Under the pieces are notes generated by a model that worked only from the letters and a program-made list of their open reading frames with translations, was not told the DNA's origin and made no database searches. Below, in pieces: positions 56,081 through 64,000 of a stretch of DNA of 64,000 nucleotides; positions within the stretch are counted from its first letter, which is position 1; each line of letters opens with the position of its first letter. Source of the DNA: Galeopsis tetrahit (lineage: Eukaryota; Streptophyta; Magnoliopsida; Lamiales; Lamiaceae); NCBI GenBank assembly GCA_963675135.1, contig OY776128.1:72236670-72300669 (forward strand), given 5' to 3'. Both the position numbers and the translations under genes were made by a program.

Positions 56081-56604
56081 GATGTAATCAGTTTCGCGGC
56101 ACTCCACCGGTATCTATCTAACGGCAGCCGGAAATCAAGAAAAAAACAACAATTTGGACTTGCACGGAGTGGGGGGAAAATGACCGAAGACTTAACTTCA
56201 AGTTCGCCTACAGCGAACTGTCAATTCTTGCCATTGACTAATTAATTAGGGCGATTTTTGGCTAATTTTTATTCAAAAAGAAGAAAACGCGAAATCTTTA
56301 CTCACCTTGGCAAGAGATCTCGACTGAAGTGCGGTGAAATGTCAAGAAGCACTCAATTAAAAGGCAGGCAGATTAAAATTCAACGACGACGGGATAAACC
56401 CTAGCAATCTTGGGTCAATGCTCGAAAAGAGATCCGTTTCTTAATTTCAAATTTGGCAAACAATACAAGGTAAAGTTTGCAATGAAGCTGCAAAAGTAAG
56501 AAATAGAGGTGGTTTTGCAGGAGCGTGGGCACGAATCTTGGATGATGGAGGGCGAGAAACGAGGGAGGGGGGCGGCGGTGGCGAACGAGGCGAGGGGGAG
56601 GGAG
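56081..56604. other. Host DNA left of the copia insertion, continuing at 60275
   Basis: Purine-rich and G+C-rich near 56540-56604 (gaggcgagggggaggg), and resumed after the element as gagcgacggagtgcgacggcgagagg. The whole resembles a minus-strand gene leader, or the cargo of a TIR element, but no protein was identified. Confidence 0.4.
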
Positions 56605-56609
56605 GGGGA

Positions 56610-56796
56610 TATTAGGAATATAATATTTAGGATATGAATATATCTTTTAATATTATATAATCTCTAAAATATCTTGTAAATATTTAATTCATATCTTGTA
56701 AATATGGATACATCTTGTATCTATAAATACTCCACTTGTAAACACATAATAATTACTCAATGAAAACATAATTTTATAAATTATTGTTTCTCTACA
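56610..56796 (+). repeat. 5' LTR of the copia element
   Basis: 187 bp, TATTAGG...CTCTACA, with CTATAAATACTCC as probable TATA box near 56719. Confidence 0.92.
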
Positions 56797-56808
56797 TGGT
56801 ATCAACGA
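56797..56808 (+). other. Primer binding site, initiator tRNA-Met
   Basis: TGGTATCAACGA adjoins the 5' LTR directly; the usual copia sequence is TGGTATCAGAGC, so the first eight bases match. Confidence 0.75.
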
Positions 56809-56908
56809 GTCGTCTGGCTAACGCCTTGATTCGACACCCTTTCTTGTAGTCGTTGTCCGACGTCCACCGTCGTTCAAAACTCCCGACTACCACCCTTCCC
56901 AATCTCGG

Positions 56909-58567
56909 TTGCTGCAACCGATCCTTCATTTGTTTCTTAAATCAAGAATCAGTTACAAATCTCCATTCAAATCCTTGTTCCTAGCAAAACTTAACAGCAA
57001 CCCAAGATTCTTGCAAAACTTAACAAACTTTCCTTATAGAATAAACAGCAACCCAAGATTCTTTAATCACAAATCACAGCCCTGCAACTACTCAGAAAAC
57101 TCCATAACGGCCCACCTCAATCACTCCACAAAATTTGTCTCATCACAGAAATTGCGTAAATCTTCCATGGCAGCACTCCAACTCCTCTTTCCAGTCGTCT
57201 ATTCTCATCGGCGTGCACTGCCGCTCGCGGTGCCATCCACTTCGGCGCCCGCATCCCGATCTCTCGCAGCCCGGACAGCTCCACTCCCCTCCGCCGTGTT
57301 ATGTCCGGCGTCGGCCATGGTCGCCGACACCTCTGCCCACTCAACACGATCGCCTAACACCGGTCGGTCGTGCCCTGAACTCCGGCAGGTGTTTCTAGCT
57401 CAGATCCACAACTCACTGAGTCGACTCGATTCCCACTCACCGAGTCGACTCAGTCCTTACACAGTAGGTAACTGCACCCCCAACTCTGGTAAGTACACCC
57501 CCTTGAATCTACACAATCACTCCCCTACTACATACACCCCCAACTCTGGTAAATACACCCCTCTGCACCTACGCACTCACTCCTCTACTACATACACCCC
57601 ACCTAGTATACACATCCACCCTCCTAGTACATACACCACCACCTCCGCCCACTCGACTATTTCACGTACCCACTCCGTTCTTTGGATTCTGGACTCCGGT
57701 GCGTCGCATCACATCACCACCGACCTCCAAGACATGTTCCTCCACTCTCCATATTCTGGCTCGGATGACGTAGTCATCGGTGATGATAACGGTTTGCATA
57801 TCTCACATATTGGTTCCTTATCGTTTCCTCATGTTCCTATGCTAAAATTCTCAAACGTACTAGTTGTTCCGCAAATGGTCAAAAATCTTATCTCCGTTTC
57901 ATCGTTATGTCGAGACAATGATGTTAATGTTATCTTTGGCCCAACTTACTTTCAGGTGCGGGATGGTAAAATGGGGACCATTCTCCTCACGGGGAGTCGC
58001 GTGGATAATCTCTACGTATGGCCGACTCGAGCATCTCTTAACCCCACAACCTCCATCTCGGAAAAACAACCATCACCCATCTGGCATGCTCGTCTAGGTC
58101 ATCCGTCCTCCAAAATCCTTTCCCATACCTTATCCAAGTATAGCTTACCTATCACGAACTCAAAACTGCATTATTGTGATTCTTGCAACTGTATTAAAAG
58201 TCATAAACTTCCTTTTTACGATTCAAGCATTATATCTAGTTCCCCTCTTGAGGTTCTTTTTTCTGATGTGTGGTCGTCCCCTATCCTGTCAACTGAAGGC
58301 TTCAAATACTATGTCATTTTTGTTGATCACTTTAGCAAATATATATGGATTTACCCTCTAAAACGCAAATCTGATGTCCTCCCCACCTTTACATCCTTTA
58401 AAAGCATCGTAGAAAACTTCTATCCTCACTGCCATCCCCACCTATACAACAACGAACTCGAATGGTCACTCGAGCCCAAAACAGTATCTTCAAACCAAAT
58501 CCGAGGTATGGTCTATCTTCTACTTTATCTTCTGACATTGAACCTAGCTGCGTCTCTCAGGCATTAA
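56909..58567 (+). pseudogene. Copia protease-integrase frame with atypical N-terminus (552 aa)
   Basis: The first ~250 residues do not look like copia gag: no capsid motif or CCHC knuckle was seen. They include a Ser/Pro/Thr/His-rich tandem repeat (TPNSGKYTPL, about residues 190-215). The aspartic protease motif DSGASHHIT begins at about D262. Next are the GAG-pre-integrase segment with the zinc-binding HARLGHPSS...CDSCNCIKSHK, and the integrase core start (LFSDVWSSP, YYVIFVDHFSKYIWIYPL) with two acidic residues. After SIVENFY (about 58424) the integrase ends abruptly and the frame reads out of phase into the linker ahead of reverse transcriptase. The third catalytic Glu and the C-terminal domain are therefore gone. 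Confidence 0.85.
57470..57610 (+). repeat. Coding tandem repeat in the copia N-terminal region
   Basis: The block caccccCaactctggtaa.tacacccc, plus a following c.actcac.cctctactacata, is repeated about 60 bp apart and then decays. It encodes TPNSGKYTPL(N/H)L..HS.TTY twice. Confidence 0.8.
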
Positions 58568-60075
58568 AAGATGTACGATGGAGGGAGGCCATGTCATCTG
58601 AATTTAATGCCCTTCTAAAAAACGGTACTAGGGATTTAGTACCACCTGATGATTCTGCAAACATTATTGGTTCGAAGTGGGTCTTCCGCATCAAACGGAA
58701 ACCAGACGGTTCCTTAGACAAGTTCAAAGCTCGACTTGTCGCCAAAGGCTTTCACCAACGCCCTGGGGTTGACTTTTCTGAAACATTTAGTCCTGTGGTC
58801 AAACCAGCAACCGTTCAAGCAGTCCTGAGTATTGTAGTTACCAAAGATTGGCCACTTCGTCAGTTCGATGTGAATAATGCTTTCCTTCACGGTTCCTTAG
58901 CCGAATCTGTATTTATGGCTCAACCACCCGGGTTTGTTGACAAAACCTTCCCTACATATGTGTGCAAGTTACATAAATCCATCTATGGCCTAAAACAGGC
59001 ACCTCGAACTTGGTATTTTGCTCTTCGAACCTTCTTGGAGAGTATTGGTTTCATTCACACCAAATCTGATGAGTCTCTCTTTGTATACAACAAATCCGGT
59101 ATAACTGCTTATTTTCTCGTGTATGTTGATGATCTAATCCTTACAGGAAACAACACCTCGTTCCTCACAAAAGTGGCCTCAGGCCTTAGTACAAAGTTCT
59201 CTGTCAAAGACTTAGGCTCACTTTCCTATTTTCTAGGTGTGGAAGTGCTCCGTACTAAGAAAACTTGCTTTCTCTCCCAACGTAAGTATATCATTGACCT
59301 ACTCACCAAATATAATATGCTCACTTCCAAACCTGTCCAAACCCCTCTCTCCACCTCTACTCGTTTATCTCTTTCTGATGGAACACCGCCCACTGATATC
59401 ACCCAATATCGTCAAGTTCTTGGAAGTCTCCAATACCTCCAACTTACTAGACCTGATATTGCTTTTGCTGTGCATAAATTGTCTCAATTCATGCATGCTC
59501 CCACCATAACTCATTGGGGCACTGTAAAACGCCTCCTTCGATATCTTAATGGAACTAGAGATGTTGGAATTACATTCCGCCCCAATCCATCTGACTCACT
59601 TCACTGCTTCACGGATGCTGATTGGGCCGGAAATACTGATGATCGTACGTCAACAAGTGCATATATTGTCTTTCTTGGACCAAATCCCATCTCCTGGTCT
59701 TCCAAGAAACAAAAGTCGGTTGCTCGCTCCTCCACTGAAGCAGAATATCGGGCCATTGCATCAGCTGCCTCTGAGGTACAATGGTTAAAATCTCTCTTTC
59801 GAGAACTATGTTTTACCATCAAAACTCTCCCTGCCATCTACTGCGACAATATTGGTACGACGTATCTTTGCTCCAACCCGGTTTTTCACTCTCGAATGAA
59901 ACACATTGCCATTGACTATCACTTCGTTCGTGATTTGATCAAAACAACTCAGTTACGTGTTTCACATGTGTCTTCCGAAGACCAACTAGCCGATGCTCTC
60001 ACAAAGCCTCTTGCTCGTTCTCGTCTTCAAATGCTGATGATCAAGATTGGACTCTCCTATGGTACTCCATCTTGA
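58462..60075 (+). CDS. Copia reverse transcriptase - RNase H (537 aa)
   Basis: It opens MVTRAQNSIFKPNPRY, the stretch that normally links integrase to reverse transcriptase. The RVT_2 domain follows (SKWVFRIKRKPDGS, RLVAKGF, LRQFDVNNAFLHG, IYGLKQAPR, with the catalytic YVDD at about residues 221-224). Then comes the RNase H domain (FTDADWAGNTDDRTSTSAY, SSTEAEYRA, IYCDN), ending with the family-typical DQLADALTKPL. The frame is +1 relative to the upstream protease-integrase frame and overlaps it by 106 bp. In an intact element both would be one polyprotein, so this part would now need its own translation start or a frameshift. Confidence 0.92.
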   Translation: MVTRAQNSIFKPNPRYGLSSTLSSDIEPSCVSQALKDVRWREAMSSEFNALLKNGTRDLVPPDDSANIIGSKWVFRIKRKPDGSLDKFKARLVAKGFHQRPGVDFSETFSPVVKPATVQAVLSIVVTKDWPLRQFDVNNAFLHGSLAESVFMAQPPGFVDKTFPTYVCKLHKSIYGLKQAPRTWYFALRTFLESIGFIHTKSDESLFVYNKSGITAYFLVYVDDLILTGNNTSFLTKVASGLSTKFSVKDLGSLSYFLGVEVLRTKKTCFLSQRKYIIDLLTKYNMLTSKPVQTPLSTSTRLSLSDGTPPTDITQYRQVLGSLQYLQLTRPDIAFAVHKLSQFMHAPTITHWGTVKRLLRYLNGTRDVGITFRPNPSDSLHCFTDADWAGNTDDRTSTSAYIVFLGPNPISWSSKKQKSVARSSTEAEYRAIASAASEVQWLKSLFRELCFTIKTLPAIYCDNIGTTYLCSNPVFHSRMKHIAIDYHFVRDLIKTTQLRVSHVSSEDQLADALTKPLARSRLQMLMIKIGLSYGTPS

Positions 60076-60082
60076 GGGGGCG

Positions 60083-60269
60083 TATTAGGAATATAATATT
60101 TAGGATATGAATATATCTTTTAATATTATATGATCTCTAAAATATCTTGTAAATATTTAATTCATATCTTTTAAATATGAATACATCTTGTATCTATAAA
60201 TACTCCACTTGTAAACACATAATAATTACTCAATGAAAACATAATTTTATAAATTATTGTTTCTCTACA
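60083..60269 (+). repeat. 3' LTR of the copia element
   Basis: 187 bp, matching the 5' LTR except for three substitutions near 60132, 60170 and 60180. Confidence 0.92.
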
Positions 60270-60274
60270 GGGGA

Positions 60275-60972
60275 GAGCGACGGAGTGCGACGGCGAGAGG
60301 GAAGAGAGAGAGGCGGCAGGAGAGAGTGCAGAAAACGGGAGAAAGAAAGTGTAAAAAAAACGGGAGGGGAAAGAAAGAGAGGCGGCAGAAAGTTGGGGGA
60401 GATGAAGAAATTAGGTTTAGGGTTTTAGAGGGGGTGTATGTATCTATAATATTTATAAATGGGCAAATATGGTATTTTATACTCCCTCTGTTCCATACTT
60501 GAAGACCCAAATCAATTGGGCACGGGTTTTAATGAATTAATTGTTTATTCGTATTGTGTAAGATAAAGTGGGGGTAGTAAAGACTTTTCAACTTTATAAA
60601 TAGTAATAAAGTTACTTTTTAATGTAATAAAGTAGTGGCATTTGTTGTAATATTGTGATATTTTAAGGAGATTGTTTAAAAGTGTTTCTGCTATTTTAGG
60701 TAATGTGTCTTCAAGTATGGGACGTCAAAGTAGTAAAATGTGCCTTCAAGTATGAAACGGATGGAGTATATATTTTCAATTAATAAATGGAAGGGGGAGT
60801 ACATTAAACAAAGCTGGAGGGGTATATACCCCTCCCTTACTAAGCTAGCAACTGAAATTAATTGCAAAGGCTCATGATCAGCAGCCCTTTTGTATTTTCC
60901 CATCTAATGAAGCCCATTGACCAAGCCCATGGATTCCTTACATTTTGGGGGCAGCAGCTGGGATTAAAGATA
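60275..60972. other. Host DNA right of the copia element, with a Stowaway
   Basis: A purine-rich stretch (60275-60410) is followed by the Stowaway at 60480-60768. A fragment (60788-60832, gggggagtacattaaac then gctggaggggtatata) matches the right end of the Mutator-like element next door. Confidence 0.5.
60480..60768. mobile_element. Stowaway MITE
   Basis: TA-CTCCCTCTGTTCCATACTTGAAG opens and CTTCAAGTATGAAACGGATGGAG-TA closes it. A second inner copy of the right end (cttcaagtatgggacgtcaaagtag) lies about 40 bp before the terminus. Confidence 0.85.
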
Positions 60973-61219
60973 GGCGTTGGCTATATACCCCTCCAGCTCT
61001 GTTAAGTATACTCCCCCTCTACATTTATTAATTTAATAATAATGTAAAATACCTAAACTACCCTTATGTTAAAATAACTAAAATAATCATAATAAATACA
61101 CTCCCCCACTTTTAAAACCCTAACCCTAATAGTTGTCGTCGCCGCCGCCTCCTCCGGCGACCAACACCAACTCATTTTCAACACAGAAATTTTAAAACAT
61201 AAAATAAAAATAAAAAATA

Positions 61220-61475
61220 TATTTTCGACAAACCAGGGTCGACAGAATGCATTATCGTCGACAAATTGTCGTCGACGATAATAAATTCGGTCGACACTAG
61301 TTTGTTGAAAAAAAAAAACTTAAAATTTTCGACGAACCAGTGTTGAAGAAATGCATTATCGTCGACAACAATTTATCAACGACAATGCATTCCGTCGACA
61401 ACAATTTGCTAACGACAATGCATTCCGTCGACAACAATTTGCCGACGAGAATGCATTCCGTCGACCCTGGTTCGT
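61220..61475. repeat. 33-bp tandem repeat and foldback within the Mutator-like element
   Basis: aatgcattccgtcgacaacaatttgctaacgac recurs about three to four times at a 33-bp period (61348-61465). The outer arms (cgacaaaccagggtcgacagaatgcatt and aatgcattccgtcgaccctggttcg) are inverted, giving a stem of about 25 bp around the array. Confidence 0.8.
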
Positions 61476-61805
61476 TGAAAGTTAAAAAAAAAAAAAGAGG
61501 ACTTACCTGCGAGGACTGTCGTGTGGAGAGGGGGAGCGTGGCACAGCGAAGGAGGGGGAGGAGGCAGTGCTACATGGCCGATTCAGGTTTCGGGAGAAGG
61601 TTGTCGTGGGAGGGAGGCGGCGGCGTCGCCGCACAACATAAATTTTTTTTTAAAAAAATCCTAAACTTACGTGCTCGCGCGGGAGGAAGGCGACGACCGG
61701 CGAGCAGCTTGTGGCGCGCGAGGGGAAGATAGAGCGGCGGGCGACGCTAGGCAAGGGGGCGCCGCCGCGTCGCCTAAACAGAAAATAAGAAAAAAAAATC
61801 ACATA

Positions 61806-61980
61806 CGGCGGCGCGCGGCGAGGAAGGGGGCGGCGGTGCTTGGAGGCGGCGGCGCTTGGAGTGTTGGTAGGAAGAAGAAGAAAAATCACCTTCGGCGGCA
61901 CGCGGCGAGGAAGAGGGCGGCGGTGCTTGGAGGCGGCGGCGGCACTTGGAGTGTTGGTAGAAAGAAGAAGAGGTGTGGAG
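61806..61980. repeat. 87-bp tandem duplication, G+C-rich
   Basis: cggcggcgcgcggcgaggaag, through cttggagtgttggtaggaag, is repeated at 61893 with small changes, and the gtgttgg end is repeated again near 61979. Confidence 0.75.
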
Positions 61981-62162
61981 TGTTGGGAGGAGAATAAGAA
62001 AGAATTAGGGTTTATGATTTAATGGAGGGAGTGTATTTATAAAGGTATATTAGGTATTTTGTAGGAGAGTACATCTAATGTATAACATTTTAGGGGGAGT
62101 ACATTAATCGGGGAGTACATCTAACAAGGCTGGAGGGGTATATAGTCTGGGCCTTAAAGATA

Positions 62163-62711
62163 CACACGCAGAAGAGGCAGAGCACGCAGCGATTGGGGGA
62201 AAACCCTCTCCCACATTTCACTCAATAGTTAGACTAGTTTAGTTTAATTGTTCTTTCATTTCTAAATAGATTTTAATTTAACATTTCATTTTATTTGTGG
62301 GATTGAAGAATTTGAAGATATAGAGGTTATATTTTTCTATTATTGCAAATTTAATTTGGTAATTTCAATTTCAATTCATGTTTTGTTATTTATATTATAT
62401 GTATTTGTTTTAGAGAATTTTTATAAAAAAGGTCTTAATAAAAGAACAAGAATATAATCTTTTAAAAAAGACAAAAACACATGTTAATAACTTTTATTCC
62501 CTTATATTTAAATATGAAAATTAATTTATTAATTTATTAATTAAAGAACAAGTCTTCATCTTCCTTATTTATCGCCATATATTCAACCGACATTCATAGC
62601 CTTACCTTCTTCATCTTCCATTTAATTTGGCAGCTATGGAAATAATAATCTAACCTTCCTTATTCGTATGGGAATTGATTTAATTCGCCTCACTTTCCCT
62701 TTTAATCGTTT
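62163..62711. other. A+T-rich DNA left of the PMEI fragment
   Basis: No gene was seen. A segment near 62411-62455 (tttttataaaaaaggtcttaataaaagaac) is partly inverted relative to 63903-63950, hinting at the left end of an element that carries the PMEI fragment. Confidence 0.4.
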
Positions 62712-62912
62712 CTACATGTTTTTCTCATTTGATTTCACCTCTTCCAATGCGTCTAAACACGTTTCTTGATCCGTCACCACGGTGCTCAACCATGTTCTCA
62801 CGTCGTTCAACATATTCTTCTTCTCGCTCTGCAGTATCGATACGGCGTCGTCCAAGGACTCAAGGGCGTCGTTTAGCGCCTCCGTAAACACCTTTAAAGC
62901 CTCTTTGACCAC
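62712..62912 (-). pseudogene. Pectin methylesterase inhibitor (PMEI) domain fragment
   Basis: The 66-residue frame is a convincing piece of a PMEI / pectinesterase pro-region: two amphipathic helices (EALNDALESLDDAVSIL, then KKNMLNDVRTWLSTVVTDQETCLDALEEV) including a conserved Cys. The domain is normally about 150 aa, starts with a signal peptide and precedes either a stop or a pectinesterase. Here the first two helices, signal peptide and any enzyme are absent, and A+T-rich noncoding DNA adjoins directly at both sides. The piece is more G+C-rich than its flanks, so it appears transplanted. Probably a captured gene fragment. Confidence 0.75.
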
Positions 62913-63535
62913 CGTTATATTATTTATTAATTAATCTCTTAGCGTACTCATTTGGGAAATTAGTGGATAACAACTTCTATAGAGAATCCCTCGGGTTTGT
63001 TGAGTTGGAGGCTTGCAGTCAGGTACAGACTCAAATATTTTCTTCAACCATCTTCCATTGATTCAATATTTTTTTTTTCAAATTACGCATCAAGATCATG
63101 GCAATTATATTGAGTTTTTTTACTTTCTTTAATTCCACCCATTGATTCCAGTTTCAAAAGTATTTTATGTTCATATATTTGGTCAAACACAAAGATGCAG
63201 ATTGATTGTTAGTAGTTCCAAGTTGGTTCGTGTTAATCCGTTTTCAACGTTTCTACAAGTCTTGAATCAAGCCACTGGTATGTGGCCTACATTAATAGAC
63301 AAATTTTATTAATGCAGATCTAATTTGCATTAAAGTCATTTTCTGCATAATGATATTTACATATGCACATAATTTACTTCACACTTCTGCATTATTCATA
63401 TGATGATGCAACTTTAGTTTTTTTTTTTTTCTGCATTATAGTCAGAGATTTTTCTACAAATCTTTCTGCATAATCAAGTCAGGGATTTTTTTGAAGAACA
63501 TATCTAATTTGATTTGACGATTTTTCTGCAGATCT
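62913..63535. other. A+T-rich DNA, no gene seen
   Basis: Recurrent ctgcat(t/a)a words (63310-63530) are the only notable feature. Confidence 0.4.
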
Positions 63536-63539
63536 TCAA

Positions 63540-63750
63540 GTCTGAAAATGAAATTGAATATCAGAGATTTGGGGAAAATGCAATTGAATATCAGAAATTT
63601 GGGGAAGACTTGAATATCAAAGATTTGAGGAAGATTTGAATATGAAAGATTTGGGGAAGACTTGAATATCAGAGCTTTGGAAAATTTCCTAAAATTGGGG
63701 CGGTGATTTGGGGAAGATTTGAATATCAGAGATTTGGAAAAGTCCTAAAA
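63540..63750. repeat. Minisatellite (gaatatcagagatttggggaaga)
   Basis: About seven variable copies of a 22-32 bp unit ttgaatatcagagatttggggaagac lie in tandem, with longer spacers in the middle and at the right. Confidence 0.75.
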
Positions 63751-64000
63751 TTGGGGAAGACTTAGTAATTAATGGCGATTTGCATTCAAATTTTAAAATT
63801 AGTTGACTTAATATTATATTAAAACGTAATTTTAAATATTGAGGGTAAAATGATACATTTAAGTTGAATTTTGACCTTAATTTGAAATTAATTTGAACCA
63901 TGTTCTTATTTAAAAAAACTCTATGTGAAAAGACCTTATTCGTGAAATCCCCTATTTTATTTTGTTAATTTAGTTATGGGCTAAAATTTGATTGCTTTGG

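Larger units (their letters stand above)
56610..60269 (+). mobile_element. Ty1/copia retrotransposon, rearranged, with 187-bp LTRs
   Basis: LTRs 56610-56796 and 60083-60269 differ at three positions by eye. GGGGA is duplicated at 56605-56609 and 60270-60274. The 5' LTR is followed by TGGTATCA (56797), complementary to initiator tRNA-Met, and the 3' LTR is preceded by a TTGAGGGGGCG polypurine tract. The interior has protease, the zinc-finger and first catalytic part of integrase, then directly the linker before reverse transcriptase and RNase H. Recognisable gag and the distal integrase are missing. LTRs begin TATTAG instead of the usual TG. The small number of LTR differences implies recent movement despite these defects, so proteins were probably supplied in trans. 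Confidence 0.95.
60973..62153. mobile_element. Mutator-like nonautonomous element with G+C-rich cargo, 9-bp target duplication
   Basis: TTAAAGATA is duplicated at 60964-60972 and 62154-62162. The ends are inverted repeats (CTATATACCCCTCCAGCTCTGTTA at the left against TAACAAGGCTGGAGGGGTATATAG at the right), continued outward as GGC and GCC. Inside are a CCGCCGCCTCCTCC segment (61135), a foldback and tandem repeat of GTCGACAACAATTTG units (61220-61475), and a G+C-rich block with an 87-bp duplication (61690-61990). No transposase was seen. This fits a Pack-MULE-like structure; the source gene is unknown. Confidence 0.8.

Noticed and set aside
61340..62022. Arg/Gly-rich frames including an 11-residue repeat (MHSVDNNLLTT)
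   Set aside because: They follow from the 33-bp and 87-bp tandem repeats; frames exist on both strands and no family is recognised.
1..64000. CRISPR arrays, operons or phage-type systems
   Set aside because: The window is plant nuclear DNA; the regular repeats are minisatellites or transposon parts, without spacer-like unique units or associated genes.

Overview
This is a stretch of plant nuclear chromosome: spliced genes with GT-AG introns, A+T-rich spacers, and many plant transposable elements. The gene families (AGC VIIIa kinase, SBT4-type subtilase, CYP94C P450) and the Athila-like and copia elements fit a eudicot. I could not place it more precisely from sequence alone. No prokaryotic features, CRISPR arrays, rRNA or intact tRNA genes were found.

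Host genes, left to right: (1) a broken L-cysteine desulfhydrase-like copy (858-1424, +); (2) a complete two-exon KIPK-type AGC protein kinase (4329-8092, -), 794 aa; (3) a complete three-exon cytosolic ribosomal stalk protein P2 (24312-26051, +), 113 aa, with a typical ribosomal-protein promoter; (4) a complete eleven-exon subtilisin-like protease of the xylem serine proteinase 1 type (31724-36848, -), 737 aa; (5) an intronless cytochrome P450 resembling CYP94C1, the jasmonoyl-isoleucine oxidising enzyme (45698-47179, -), 493 aa; (6) a pectin-methylesterase-inhibitor-domain fragment (62712-62912, -). I worked out splice sites by hand; reading phase is consistent across every junction. These genes are unrelated single-copy loci, not a pathway cluster.

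Most of the rest is mobile DNA. A 7.8-kb Athila-like element with intact LTRs and a 5-bp duplication (13672-21476) carries only gag and a protease-like domain. A 3.0-kb solo LTR with a 5-bp duplication (39735-42757) contains a Tourist/Harbinger element, which itself contains a Stowaway element. A 3.66-kb Ty1/copia element (56610-60269) has lost a recognisable gag and the distal integrase. A decayed LINE-type RNase H gene (27461-30443) is split by a poly(A) retrosequence, itself carrying a short retroposon and interrupted at its right duplication by a Harbinger-type element.

Smaller inverted-repeat elements sit in host introns: a Mutator-like one in the kinase intron, one in the P2 intron, and hairpins in three consecutive subtilase introns. 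From 53.4 kb to the end the window is a mosaic of terminal-inverted-repeat elements carrying unusually G+C-rich, gene-like cargo.

I see no clearly new biochemical system. The most notable items are the gag-only Athila-like element with a palindrome array next to its promoter, the multilayer nested insertion at 27-30 kb, the rearranged copia element, and the cargo-carrying inverted-repeat elements at the right end.
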